From: Reticulitermes lucifugus
Taxonomy: Eukaryota > Arthropoda > Insecta > Blattodea > Rhinotermitidae
NCBI GenBank assembly: GCA_026260175.1
Contig: JAKCWW010002696.1
Coordinates: 30,219-54,527 of the forward strand
Reading direction: 5' to 3'
Length of the DNA: 24,309 nucleotides
Translations under genes and position numbers: made by a program
The notes under the pieces: generated by a model
The model's database searches: none
Told to the model about the DNA's origin: nothing
What the model saw: only the letters and a program-made list of their open reading frames with translations
Shown here: positions 1 through 9,952 of the stretch, one piece after another
Position numbering within the stretch: the first letter of the stretch is position 1
Layout: each line of letters begins with the position of its first letter

Positions 1-600
1 AAATGTAGCACTTTACTAGTTTCTTCCTTAAATTTAAGTCCAGTTTGCTGGTGAAAGATTCTTAAACACTAGTACTCACATTTATCTCACTTACATTTCA
101 GGTACCAATCTTTGCAATATTTTGCAGCTTCTGCAAACCATTGACAGTTAAACTTTACATGGCTAGGCAATCTGCACTAGCAACTCTGCAACTCTCTTTC
201 TTCCTACCGCTGGTGCATGCACATTATCTTCACTAGTCTACTCTGTAATGTCGTCTATAAGACTATTAAACAAACAAGATCTCCAACTGCATCCTTGCGT
301 TACTCTTTTTTGTTCAACAAATTCCGTCATCTCATTTTCTCCACATTTCACACACAACTTCACACCCTCATACGGTTCATCATATTATCACTTATTGATA
401 GTCGTTTCATTTCAACCACAACGATAACCTGTCGAGTAAACATTTTTCCAATATTTGTAGAATAGCAATACAACCGACCTGTCAGTTCTTGTCTATCGTT
501 GTTTTAATCACAAAAATATTATTTGTGGTCGTTTTACCGCTATAGACCCTAACTGAAACACTGATAAGGGCTTATTATTGATTAGCCAGTCTCTTAGTCT
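1..600. other. Unassigned AT-rich stretch
   Basis: I see no recognisable gene or repeat here. An 82-codon plus-strand open frame at 217-465 has a low-complexity composition rich in Phe, Thr, Ile and Ser, without any family motif. I treat it as accidental. Confidence 0.5.
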
Positions 601-619
601 ACCACCCATTATTCCAGAA

Positions 620-1279
620 AATATCTTGTCATGTTGATAAGACTGACATTCCTCCACATTTGCGTCGTTCCGCTTCCACGTCCCTTTATAAGTGGGACTT
701 GCTATCTAAAGTTTCCAATCTAAAATATTCCTTTTGTTAAAATATCAATTTCCTCCTCACGGCAAGAAATATTTTGCAAACCTCGGCAGGCAACCTATCG
801 CAAGCCGGGACTTTTGTTCTACATCTTCGGTACAAACCATTTAATTTCTGTCTTCGTGTCATCACTGTCCAGTTCTTCTACGTATCCTTTACTTATCTGA
901 ATTTCATACAAACCTCTGCACTCACACTCGCAAATCAGGCAAACAGATAACAAAGTGTTTTACCTCCTCGTAAGATTTTACCACAATTATGGGTTCCTTC
1001 TCCTGTCAATATTTCTTACAGCTTCCCATATTTTCGTAGCGTCCTCCTGTCTAAATACTTTGTTAATTTTCTCAACTTCCTTCCCTCGCAATGCTTCTCT
1101 TTGGTTCTCCACAGATTTTTCATGCCCCTTTCTGCTGTCTCAATAAACTCCTTAAAGCCCCTTTGGCTTCCCCCTTTCTTTCCATATACTGTTCGTCGAA
1201 CCAATGCTCCTTCCTTCTGTATTTTTCTCCATGCCACTAATTTTAACTCCGTCTCTTTCCGCCTCGAAACACAATACAT
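620..1279 (-). mobile_element. Decayed non-LTR retrotransposon, linker plus start of reverse transcriptase
   Basis: Read on the minus strand, 1279-1016 gives 87 codons rich in Lys and Arg (AERGMKNLWRTKEKHCEGRK). This is typical of the basic linker between endonuclease and reverse transcriptase in LINE proteins. In a shifted frame it continues as EDATKIWEAVRNIDRRR, then EELDSDDTKTEIKW, and near 775-810 as NKSPG, one frameshift, then DRLPAEVCKIF. The last piece matches the conserved opening of LINE reverse transcriptases (KSPGxDxIPAE). Several stops and at least two frameshifts show it is dead. The catalytic RT motifs are absent, so the copy is truncated or eroded before them. The clade cannot be named from this part. 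The family assignment rests on the KSPG/PAE signature plus the basic linker. Confidence 0.5.
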
Positions 1280-2250
1280 TCACAGCATCATTAACCTTGT
1301 CCTTTTGCTAACGTTCCCTTTCCACACACACATTCTCTTATATTATTGTTCATCATGCCAATAAATTGTTTTTAGTTTTTCATACCATTAACTAGTTCAT
1401 GTGTTATTCATTCATGACACCAACAAATGCACATTTGTTACATAAAACATATAGTCTTATATTGCTCCTACGTGTGTCGGCGTCATTTACGCCATGAATG
1501 ATTTAGTCAAATGCAAGGAATGAACAATGTCAAGATAGTTTATTAGTCTTCTTACGTAAAACAGGTAGCACACTTAATGTGCTTTCCATTTTATTTCTCA
1601 TTACAATTACACTCATCAATGCTCAGAGATGTTACAGTTTTCTCTTCAAGAAAATCATGATGTAAATACATAAATAATACATTTATGTTTAATTTAACGA
1701 CTCAGTCGTTACCTTAGGCTTCATAAGCGTCAAATGGCAGGCTGAAACGTGAATAATAAATTGTACAGGATGTGGAAAAACCGATCGTGGCCTATTTAGG
1801 GGTATGTTCCAGTACTTGTGGAAGGATTGATAAAAATAATGATAAACGTCAGTCACAACAGTCGGTGCCCCGGTCAAGGTTCGAAGTAGGCACATCTTGA
1901 TTACAAGGCAGACGAGTTACGGCTTGACCCAACTTCTTCCGTACACAAGTCCTCTATTTCCACCGACTCTAGTCTTCTAGATACGCGAACATTATTGTCT
2001 TTTATAAAATGCATAAATCGATACCATTGGCTCGTTGTTTAAAAATTGTTTAATGCATAAAGCAATCACCTTGAACAGCATATTGTGCTCTTACCGCGGG
2101 GGTGTCACTTAGTCCCTCCATAAAACTTCGGAGATAGTACGTCCAACACGCCACGAACGCTTCCTTCTGATTCACCAAAATTCTACCATTCGGCGCTACT
2201 TAATCGAATTCCTGACAGCGTCGCAAAATTAACCCCAAACCAAGAAATCC
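1280..2250. other. No recognisable feature
   Basis: The stretch is AT-rich with no open frame resembling a known family. The 68-codon minus-strand frame at 1689-1895 shows no motif and is probably accidental. Confidence 0.5.
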
Positions 2251-2255
2251 ATCGC

Positions 2256-2398
2256 TGTCTATGGGACTCTACCTACGTTACCGTGTTTATAAGTCTGCCA
2301 CTGGATTCTATCCTGAGCCAGTTAAACCCAGTCCAAGACCTCACACCATACTACTTCAAGGTTGGCTTTTATATCATCCTCCCATCTATACCTAGGTC
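2256..2398 (-). mobile_element. LINE 3'-terminal fragment (RT C-terminus), copy 1
   Basis: On the minus strand, the reverse complement of 2398-2256 reads PRYRWEDDIKANLEVV, then DWV, a stop, LAQDRIQWQTY. This is the C-terminal tail of the window's common LINE family (consensus seen across the copies here: RWEDNIKM-L-E-G---DWI-LAQDR--WRALV). Only the last 45 or so codons remain, with an internal stop and no upstream RT, so this is a severely 5'-truncated copy. The sequence just upstream on the minus strand (above 2398) diverges immediately from the other copies. Confidence 0.7.
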
Positions 2399-2684
2399 AC
2401 TAAAGCTCTCTTCAAGTTCTAAGAGTTAAATTTTGTGCAAGTTCCTCATTTTTCGGTCATGCTATGTGTAAGGCCCATTTCATCCGCCTATATTAAGGTC
2501 TATTAGTATTAATATTAAATTTATTGTTTCTGAGGAATTCTGCAAGTTGCAGCCAAAATAGTAAGTTGTGGCAATGTTGCAAGTATTAGGTAACAATGTA
2601 TTATATCCATGTTTTATAGTCCATCCACTGAACTTCTAGACTTTTCCCGCCACTGTGACACATTTCCTTCATCCAACACTAAGA

Positions 2685-2877
2685 GTACGGACGCACTGCA
2701 AGCCTGTTGTTTGGAAGTTAGCGGGGTAGCAGCAGGTACATGGAGGAAATTCTACACTGATCCCCGTCCCTCTGAATGGGTGCCTGGATAAGTTTCTTGT
2801 TGTTGGTTAAACTCGCATTCCCTCCATGCACCGTCTACCCCGCTAACCTCCAAGCAACACTTGCAGTGCGTCCGTAC
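2685..2877. repeat. Small foldback element (inverted repeat)
   Basis: Bases 2685-2748 and 2817-2877 are imperfect reverse complements. Both arms start outward with GTACGGACGCACTGCAAG and share TTAGCGGGGTAG and a CATGGAGG block, separated by a loop of about 68 bases. Arm identity by eye is about 80 percent. No flanking target duplication is evident. It is consistent with a foldback MITE remnant, or with two oppositely oriented copies of one short repeat. The family is not recognised. Confidence 0.7.
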
Positions 2878-2889
2878 CCTGTCTTCCCT

Positions 2890-4085
2890 CTTCCTCCTTC
2901 TTGATGGTATCCACTCGAACATTTGTTGGGGCCATCGGCTGCCTATATGTACATGCAATACTAAAACTGTTTTGTTTTTTTTTGTCACCCAAAGTCGAAT
3001 TTCGTTAAGTCCATTTTTCTCTAATTAAGTAATTTGTAACGTTTTCTTTTCTTTATATTTTTCAAGATCATCTCCAGAAATCAATTTCCACTGCTCGGTC
3101 AATGGTTTTACTTTTCCAGTATAATATCTTGTTAAAGGAAAGCGACCGCACACAGCCCAGGGACAAAGCAAATGTAGCTGGGTGGGCTGTGGTGATAAGA
3201 AATACTAGCGGACCCGAGAAGCATGTCGAAATCAGGCCGCAGCGAGTGAAGCAAATCGTGCAAATGACACGATATAAAAATGGACTGCTTCAAGTTGGTT
3301 GACAAATTGCAGCAGCGCTATCGGACAATCCCTAACATTTCTATTTCTCTGGGGAATTCACTCGTCCTCCCTCCCCGATGTATGGTCCAACGACCGACAT
3401 TGGTTATTCATAGCGAATGCTAGCAGATAAGAACCACCGCCACGTTACTGCCAGCCAATTCAATCGCACTCGCCCGAAACAAATACGCGGCACTCAAACT
3501 TGCTTTGTTTATTACAGTGTCATGCAGACATAGAACAATACTTCATGAGCTTCGAACATTAAGTTTATTAGGAGGGCAAAATTAAACGAAGTCAGTGAAA
3601 GTCATTCACTACAGTCACTTACTAATCACACGTATGTTTCAACATTAACAACGTGGTGATTTATTAACTTATAATTTATTGAACGACCGTATAGTCATAC
3701 GGTAGGTCAACCTGACACGTCACATTAGCCTATGGAACAGTTTATGGAGAGCTGCACAATTGTGGAACGAACGCATACGTAATTTTGACGTGAATATTTA
3801 TGGTCGCGCAATAAAAAATGTATAGGCCTATGTATATTTGGGTACGTTGACGTTCGAGCGTTGACAGACGTCGTAAAACACGGGACAGAGTTCCTAAAAC
3901 GACGACGATGATTTTAGAAAACGCAACAAATACACATGATCTGACATCACTATCTCAGTCCTTACACCTGGAAAGCCTCGCTTCAATCCCATGAAGGGTT
4001 TATTTCCATCAAATTACTCAGAGTCCCCTTAACGAGTGGATGGGTGGGTGGACGGATGGATTGGAGACATGTCAGCTGCAGAGGT
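2890..4085. other. Unassigned stretch with one short hairpin
   Basis: No gene or known repeat is recognised. A 66-codon plus frame at 3102-3302 has no family motif. A perfect 7-bp hairpin (ACCGTAT, 4-base loop, ATACGGT) lies at 3686-3703, in a region otherwise without structure. Confidence 0.45.
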
Positions 4086-4089
4086 GAAC

Positions 4090-4873
4090 TAACTCAAGAG
4101 AACAGAGTCCTTCCTCAGAAGCTAACAGGTCCTTAGCTAGTCAAGAAATTGCCCGCATTTTATGAAACCCGAAAGTTTATTACCGCACTCACAAGAGCCC
4201 GCCACCTTTCCCTATCCTGAGCCAGATAAATCCAGTCCATGCCTCCCCATCCCGCTTATTGAACATCTATTTTAATATTATCCTCCCATCTATGTCTAGG
4301 TCTTCCAAGTGATATCCTTCCCTCGGGTGTCCCCACCAAAATCCTGTATGCACCTCTCCTCTCCCCCATACGTGCTACAAGCCCCGTCCATCTCTTTCTT
4401 CTTGATTTGATCATCCGAATAATATTCGGTGATGAGTACAGATCATTAAGCTCCTCATTACGTAGTCTTCTCCACTCCCTTCTTACTTCGTTCCTCTTAG
4501 GCCCAAACATCTTCCTCCGCACCCTATTCTCGAACATCCTCAGCCTATGTTCGTCCTTCCATGTCAGAGACCAAGTCTCACACCCATACAAAACAACAGG
4601 CAAAATTATAGTTCTGTATATATTTTTATATATTTGGATAGAAAACTGAAGACAAAAGATTCTGCACTGAATGATAGCAAGCATTCCCTGACTTCAGTCT
4701 GCTCTTAATTTCTTCATGAATGGAATTTTGATCTGTTAGAGTTGTTCCCAAATATTTGAAATGTTCCACCCTTTCAAATGATTTATTATGTATCTTTATG
4801 TTGTGATTTTGTCCTGTATGCTGCTCTCGAGACATGACCATATGCTTAGTTTTTTTCAGTACTTACTTCTAGA
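4090..4873 (-). mobile_element. 5'-truncated LINE, RT C-terminal third plus 3' UTR, copy 2
   Basis: This is the best-preserved RT tail of the common LINE. From 4871 downward on the minus strand: LEVSTEK, one frameshift in an A run, then KHMVMSREQ, FKYLGTTLTDQNSIHEE, SRLKSGNACY. Another frameshift near 4650-4690 leads to [83 protein letters not shown], a stop, then [16 protein letters not shown]. The frame ends at TAA 4162-4160, and about 70 bases of 3' UTR follow (down to about 4090). The catalytic RT core and endonuclease are missing. This arrangement (thumb/C-terminal domain, then a Gly-Arg-Pro-Arg tail) is usual for arthropod LINE proteins often auto-named craniofacial development protein 2-like or endonuclease-reverse transcriptase. 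It is a pseudogene with two frameshifts and one stop. Confidence 0.88.
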
Positions 4874-4879
4874 CGCAGT

Positions 4880-5880
4880 GGTAAACTGGGGTCACATAAT
4901 GCGAGATGGCCATATTCGGTGAAATTCAAACGGTTAGAGAAAAAGCGGTCGTGACGTATTAACGTACCCACCCTGAACTTATCTGAATGGATTGAGGAAA
5001 ACAACGAAAGCCGCCTTCAGGCAGGATATTCGGACCAGCAACGTGCTCGACAGTTACTGTAACGTTAATAAAGCAGTGAATGACATGGAATGATGACAAG
5101 AGTACTGAGTGTGCAAGGATTTGAAAGGAACCGATTCATACCTGTTTAAAGAAATCGTATTTCTTATTGCTTTTTGAGTGACTACTCCACTCTAAAGAAT
5201 TAATCGACTGTGACAGAGAGTGGAAATGGGATATCAAACGCCTGATCATTGTTATTAAAATCGTAACTATATCCACAACGTACTTTAACATTAAAACATC
5301 GCATTTTGTCCACACGTCGTATTTATATGTTTTGTATGATTCTGACAACAAAGAGAGGTTAATTCTCTGATAATATTAACCGGTTGATTTTTATAGTGGA
5401 GGCTGGGAGATTTTACGATGAGGTACGGAATAAATTTCGGGTTCTGCTGCTCTCAAAGTTCCCAGGCTGTGCCCGCACGTCCCTATGCTAAAGGCAGAAT
5501 AGACAAAGATACAGCGTTTGTAAGCAGAGAAGTTAAAGATGATGTGCAGAGCATTGTTTAAGTATGTAGCAGAAGAGAGGTAGAGTGTCTAGGCGCTTAA
5601 ATGAACCATATTCCATACGCTTCACCAAATCGAGACCCTGAGGAAATAAGGATGGCGAAAAAGAAATGTAACTAGTACTGTGGAAGTGAATGAGCAAGGA
5701 ACGTCTTAAGAAAAAAGCAAATCCTCTTAACATGTCACAAACGTCTTGAATCTCTTAGCCTCTGCTCTTCTGTGTCTATTAAACCGTTTGTTATTAATCC
5801 AAACAAATAACAAACAAACACACAAACAGACATGAAAATGTGTGTAGAATACATTCGTATCTCTTGTAAATAAAGGGACT
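4880..5880. other. Unassigned stretch, possible short coding-like relic
   Basis: A 35-codon stretch at about 4956-5060 (+) reads NLSEWIEENNESRL, then QAGYSDQQRARQLL before a stop. Its charged, non-repetitive composition looks protein-like, but I cannot place it in a family. The rest of the interval holds nothing I recognise. Confidence 0.3.
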
Positions 5881-5903
5881 GCCGCTAGGTTTGGTGTACT
5901 TGA

Positions 5904-6155
5904 ATGCCAGACTGCTGGCTAGAAATCACTGTTCATCCGGAAGGTTTTGCGACCGGCCAAATTAACCAATTTTTCCCATGGTTTACCTCGGTCTTATGGA
6001 AAAATCTGAGTTGGTACCTAAATTCCACATTGCACGGCATGCTTCTTATGCAGCCCTGCCGATTTAAATTTATCACAATTAAAACCCTAGCCATGAAGGC
6101 CATCAAAATTTCCTTCCCTCAATTAAAAGACCTTCTACGCCAAAACCCAAGCTAG
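5904..6155 (+). other. Unidentified 83-codon open frame
   Basis: The frame runs from ATG at 5904 and encodes MPDCWLEITVHPEGFATG, then a Trp/Phe-rich middle and a basic C-terminus. I have an impression of having seen similar repeat-encoded frames in cockroach genomes, but there is no domain, signal peptide or membrane segment that I can defend. There is no ribosomal or promoter context. It is probably part of an unclassified dispersed repeat rather than a gene. Confidence 0.2.
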
Positions 6156-6159
6156 TGAG

Positions 6160-7315
6160 CATTCTTCGGACCTTGAAGACCTTCCGTGCTTGAAATTGAC
6201 GTACCAAGCCGTCGGTTTGGTGTATCCCGCCGCCCGCCGCATTTTCTCTCTGTTTAATGCGTCAAAGGGTTAAACATATAAAAGTGTAATTACAAGACCC
6301 GAATACCGCGACCGGTTGGTCGTATATGTTCACGGACTGACACGTCAGGCACATTTTGTATGAACTTCTATCTTGTTCACTTTTATCAGGAAAATATGTC
6401 AGCAGTTTATACACAGTACGTGGGAAAAGTAGCGCTGTTCCTTAATGCAGCAATAAAATGGCACTCAAACTAAAATAACGACTATAACATCGCACTACCA
6501 CGATAGACCCGCAATTTAACGACAACTACAGATCACCTGCAAGATTGTAACAGGCCCGTTAACTTTCACAGCACAAGACGTATTTTCTTCCTTTTTCCCC
6601 CCTTTTAGTGGTAGCATTCGACCACCAATACTGCTGTAAAGCTGTGAAGTACTTTCGTTGATGATTTCAACCACTCGTTGATGGCAGTTCCATGTCCGTA
6701 TATGGTGTAACAGGAGTCTCTCCCAATTCTTCACTCCCAGCCCCCAAAGAAGCCCCTTATATCATCACTGTAACATCGGAACGAAGATAAATTGAGTCAC
6801 CCAGCATTTCACTATCCTTAAAAAGAAAGAAATGTAGTAGTGGATTCTCCATTCAGATGCTCTCAGGAACTCAGCTCAGGAATACATTCAGTTTTGATGT
6901 CACAAGAGCAGAGCATCCTATATATGACGAAATCTTGGAGTGGAGATTTAATGCGTGTTGAATAGGTAATCCGTCCGTGGAACATGGTTCCCTACTTGAG
7001 AAAGAATGTACTGAATCAGAAGTAACGTCCCACAAAGCATCAAACTTGAACCCTTAGAAGCACAGTGGTTATGTTGTGTGCAACACTTTCTTTAACATTA
7101 AAAAATCTCCGCATTCTGCCCCGCGGAGTGTATCTGGTCTGTCGTGTAGGCCCAGGTCTCACAGTAAACATAAATAACATTAGCTGCTCGAGAGTTATGA
7201 GATTCTCACAGCTTCGCAACACCGGTAAATATATTTACCACCCGAGAAAACATAACATCCCTGGTGACTAGACTTTCTATTGACAAATTTTATATTTTAT
7301 GTACCGAGCATTTTG
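6160..7315. other. No recognisable feature
   Basis: I find no known coding motif or repeat structure. Short open frames at 6516-6734 (-), 7040-7222 (-) and 7065-7271 (+) overlap one another antisense or have no family signature, and I regard them as accidental. Confidence 0.45.
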
Positions 7316-7379
7316 TCATAAGTTTAAGTTAAACCAAATAATGCACAAGAATTATTAACAAAGTAAGATATATTTGTAA

Positions 7380-7422
7380 CCCCTACATACGTTTCGGCAA
7401 CCAAGTTGCCATCCTCAGGGGG
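7380..7422 (-). ncRNA. Hammerhead-like self-cleaving ribozyme motif, left arm
   Basis: Read on the minus strand: stem I 5' side CCCC (7422-7419), core CUGAGGA (7418-7412), one extra U (7411), stem II GGCAAC-UUG-GUUGCC (7410-7396, six perfect pairs), GAAA (7395-7392), a minimal stem III formed by C7391-G7386 plus A7392-U7385 around a 4-base loop, the cleavage triplet GUA (7386-7384), then stem I 3' side GGGG (7383-7380). All invariant hammerhead core positions (CUGANGA, GAAA, NUH) are present. The predicted cut is between 7384 and 7383. The very short stem III and the extra base before stem II resemble the small hammerhead variants reported from Penelope-like elements, which are thought to act as dimers. 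Confidence 0.75.
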
Positions 7423-7665
7423 CGCATCAAAGAATCACAAGTATCTATGGCATCCAGATACACATACATTTGACATAATGGAAGTACACATACTGTCCAC
7501 AATATTTAATTAATAGATTTAACATTTAAATTAATATTTTATTTAAAATTAAAATTTAATATTTAAATGAATAGATTTAATATTGTGAGCGGCATGTGTA
7601 CTCCCATTATAAAGCCAAATGTATGTGTATCTGGATGCCATAGATACTTGTGATTCTTTGATGCG

Positions 7666-7708
7666 CCCCCTGAGGATGGCAACTTGGTTGCTGAAACGTA
7701 TGTAGGGG
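7666..7708 (+). ncRNA. Hammerhead-like self-cleaving ribozyme motif, right arm
   Basis: This is the plus-strand counterpart of the left-arm motif: CCCC 7666-7669, CUGAGGA 7670-7676, extra U 7677, stem II GGCAAC 7678-7683 with GUUGCU 7687-7692 (the outer pair is now a G-U wobble), GAAA 7693-7696, C7697/G7702 short stem III, GUA 7702-7704, GGGG 7705-7708. The predicted cut follows 7704. The single change from the left arm (C to U in stem II) preserves pairing, which favours a structural motif over a chance match. Confidence 0.75.
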
Positions 7709-7845
7709 TTACAAATATATCTTACTTTGTTAATTCTTGTGCATTAGTTGGTTTAACTTAAACTTTTTATTAACCAGCTGGTTTTTGTATTGCAGACGCA
7801 GGGTGTTCTCTTTAAGGCAGGAACATACATAAAGTTCAGGCTTCT

Positions 7846-8187
7846 GAATTGTGTACCAAGAGAGAATAATGAGCTTTGTACGCTCTACGATGAATTAGAC
7901 GTAGTCAAAGTGATAAACTTGGGAAGACTGAGGTGGCTGTGACACCTCTTTCGAACGCAAGAACTGGATCGTTGCAGAAAGCTAACTGTACATAAATCAG
8001 AAGACACTCGACGTGTTGGAAAACCCAGACTGAGGTGGCTTGAGTCAGTTGAGAAAGATCTAAATGACATGGGCGTTAGGAATTGGAGGCGTAAGTCGCA
8101 GGATCGCGAGCAGTGGAGGACAATTATGGAAGACGCTACGGTCCACCAAGGACTGTAAAGCCAGAAGAAGAAGAAGTAGAAGAAGTG
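7846..8187 (+). mobile_element. LINE family B 3'-terminal fragment with GAA-repeat tail
   Basis: One frame from about 7846 to TAA at 8156-8158 reads RENNELCTLYDELDVVKV, GRLRWL, a stop, HLFRTQELDRCRKLTVH, RRVGKPRLRWLESVEKDL, NDMGVRNWRRKSQDREQW, RTIMEDATVHQGL. The architecture is the same as in the common LINE tail (NEEL-LY, RLRW-GH, GRPR-RW, DR-QWR), but the sequence is clearly a different family. A single TGA interrupts it. After the stop comes an AAG/GAA-rich tract (8161-8187), a usual kind of LINE 3' tail. It is severely 5'-truncated, with about 105 codons left. Confidence 0.82.
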
Positions 8188-8265
8188 TGTACACTCAGGA
8201 GGCTCTTCACCATAAAAAGACGAACTTATCAACATGTTAAAACTTTAAGCACCAACCTGAAGAGA

Positions 8266-8445
8266 ACATTTAAGATATCCAGGCGTAGATGGCAGGATAC
8301 TATTAAAATTAATCTTAAGTAAAGTGCGGACTGGAAGCACATCGCTAAATTGAGAGCTCTTGTGAACACAGTAATGAAACTTCGGGTCCCTTGAAAGGCG
8401 AGGAACTTCTAGACAAACTCCTCAGGAATGGTTTTTACACCATGG
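8266..8445 (+). mobile_element. LINE 3'-terminal fragment, copy 3
   Basis: The plus strand reads RRRWQDTIKINLK, a stop, then DWKHIAKLRALVNTVMKLRVP and the natural stop TGA at 8392-8394. This is the C-terminal tail of the common LINE; the final LRVP is shared in position with the other copies. About 50 bases of 3' UTR follow. The 70 bases between the preceding GAA tail and 8266 are not assigned. Confidence 0.75.
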
Positions 8446-8447
8446 AA

Positions 8448-8925
8448 TTAATAGAACCCGTGCAACACCGTTAAAGGCAAAGTCCCCCATCGGACGTGAC
8501 GCTGAGCCACTTGCATCCACCTCTCATCCTCTGAACCTATATCTCTAAAATTCATCTTAATATTATCCTTCCATCTCATTCTAGATCTTACAAGCAGGCG
8601 TTCTCTAAGACATTTTTCCGCCAAAATTTTGCATACATTCCTTAGCTTCCTTCATCCTAGCTACTCGTATATACATATCCCACCGTAGCCTGCTACAGTT
8701 CACTAACCGAACACCAGGTGACCTGTATAAATCAGTCATGTAACATCCATCCTAACCACATTCCCAGCCCATCGTCCCCCCCCCCCTCAATTTCACTTCC
8801 CTAAAAACACTAAGTGATCTGCACAAAGTCAAAGTTCCTCGTTATGTAATATGCTTAACTTCTCACTTACTTCGTTCTTGTTGGATCCAGATATTCTCCT
8901 CTGTACCGCGTTTCCAAGCACTTGT
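8448..8925 (-). mobile_element. LINE RT C-terminal fragment, divergent copy 4
   Basis: On the minus strand from 8925: KIQVLGNAVQRRISGSNKNE, VSEKLSILHNEEL, then a decayed middle, then near 8605-8450 VRSRMRWKDNIKMNFRDIG, SEDERWMQVAQRHVRW, LTVLHGFY and a stop at 8450-8448. It aligns in order with the common LINE tail but is more diverged (ERWMQVAQ in place of DWI-LAQ), so it may represent a sister subfamily. It abuts copy 3 within a few bases in the opposite orientation, tail to tail. Confidence 0.72.
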
Positions 8926-9085
8926 ATTTTATAAACGCAACTTTATGGACATTGTTAATCGTCTTGGCTTGCTCCAAACTCAATGCTATGGAAACTCTGT
9001 TTCATTTATCGTGTATAAAGGTTGCCACTAACTCAGATCCCTCAGAAAGCGCTGGTATTAATAAGTGGTCCAATGGGTACGAAAC

Positions 9086-9138
9086 TTTGTACCTGATGAC
9101 GGAAATAAATCCAGTTCCCGAAACGAAGCGTTTACAAA
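9086..9138 (+). ncRNA. Weaker hammerhead-like motif
   Basis: A closing stem UUUGUA (9086-9091) / UACAAA (9133-9138) encloses core CUGAUGA (9093-9099), an extra C (9100), GGAA (9101-9104) pairing with UUCC (9115-9118), an extra C, GAAA (9120-9123) and a GUU triplet (9130-9132). The invariant core is intact. Stem II is short with a mismatch at its base, and one C separates the closing stem from the core. A partly degraded copy of the same CUGAUGACGGA block lies on the minus strand at 9208-9195. This is probably a decayed Penelope-type motif rather than an active ribozyme. Confidence 0.4.
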
Positions 9139-9224
9139 AATCCAAGACAATAGACAATGTCCGAAATAATAGGTATGTTTATTGCAACACTCCGTCATCA
9201 GGAACATTTATTCTAAAATTGTAA

Positions 9225-9940
9225 TTTACGCTGTTTCTTTAAAGCAAGAGACCACAAATTAAGCGCAAACAAAAATAAGAAAAATTGCTTTGTACAGCCT
9301 GAGCCTAAGCATGCTTGAAACGAGACGATGATTACACAATTGAACAAGTTGTTTTACGGTTACACGAAATACGTCAATGACAGCTTTTGAATGCATATGT
9401 ATGTGCATGACGCTGCAAGATATGGGAGCAGTTAATAGCTGGTAACTGTAACAGCGCAGAACGAAAACAGAAGATTGGAGCCATAAACGGAAATTGGAGG
9501 TGCACACTACAATGCTTCAGTCGGTAAAGTGGCCTTGTTACTCGTATTTGCTTAAAACAAGTTACACAGTACACATTCAGTGACTCGTGCTGTCAAAGCG
9601 TCCCTCGGGGGCTACAATGTACAGAAGTGGAAAAACAGAGGGGTTGTTTATAAAAACGGTAGCGGATATTGCATCAGTATGTGTTAATATGGATGACGCA
9701 TCCTCGGTCAGGTACAGCTGACGTATTTACAGACAGATCAGCAATTCTGAAGCCTCATCTTTAAATGTTTCAGTCGATCAATTTCAAAGAATCACATGGA
9801 ATCTCTCCAGCATTACAACCAGCAAGAAAGTAAAAAGAAATAAATTGATCCAAACTCAAATCAGAGGGGACTTTAACCCTCCCACTTCCCTTCGTCTTCC
9901 ACGCTCACTTTCGATAAGGGCTGAATATTCGCAAGGGTGC
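9225..9940. other. No recognisable feature
   Basis: Two overlapping minus-strand frames at 9259-9574 lack any family motif. No repeat structure is seen. Confidence 0.45.
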
Positions 9941-9952
9941 GAGGGCCGGAAA

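Larger units (their letters stand above)
7320..7765. mobile_element. 446-bp near-perfect palindrome, Penelope-type inverted terminal repeats
   Basis: The left arm, starting AAGTTTAAGTTAAACC at 7320, is mirrored by the right arm ending at 7765. Complementarity continues with few mismatches and small indels (for example a 3-base indel in TTATTAAC against TTAAC) to an AT-rich centre near 7543. Each arm holds a hammerhead-like ribozyme motif close to its outer third, pointing away from the centre. Penelope-like retroelements are known to carry hammerhead motifs in their terminal repeats and often leave inverted partial copies, so I infer that this is a head-to-head remnant of such terminal repeats. 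No RT or GIY-YIG endonuclease frame is nearby. A foldback MITE that captured the motif is the alternative. Confidence 0.75.

Noticed and set aside
9300-9330. CTGAGCCTAAGCATGCTTGAAACG as a hammerhead
   Set aside because: Core positions after CUGA do not fit NGA. Only an AAGCATGCTT palindrome and GAAA match.
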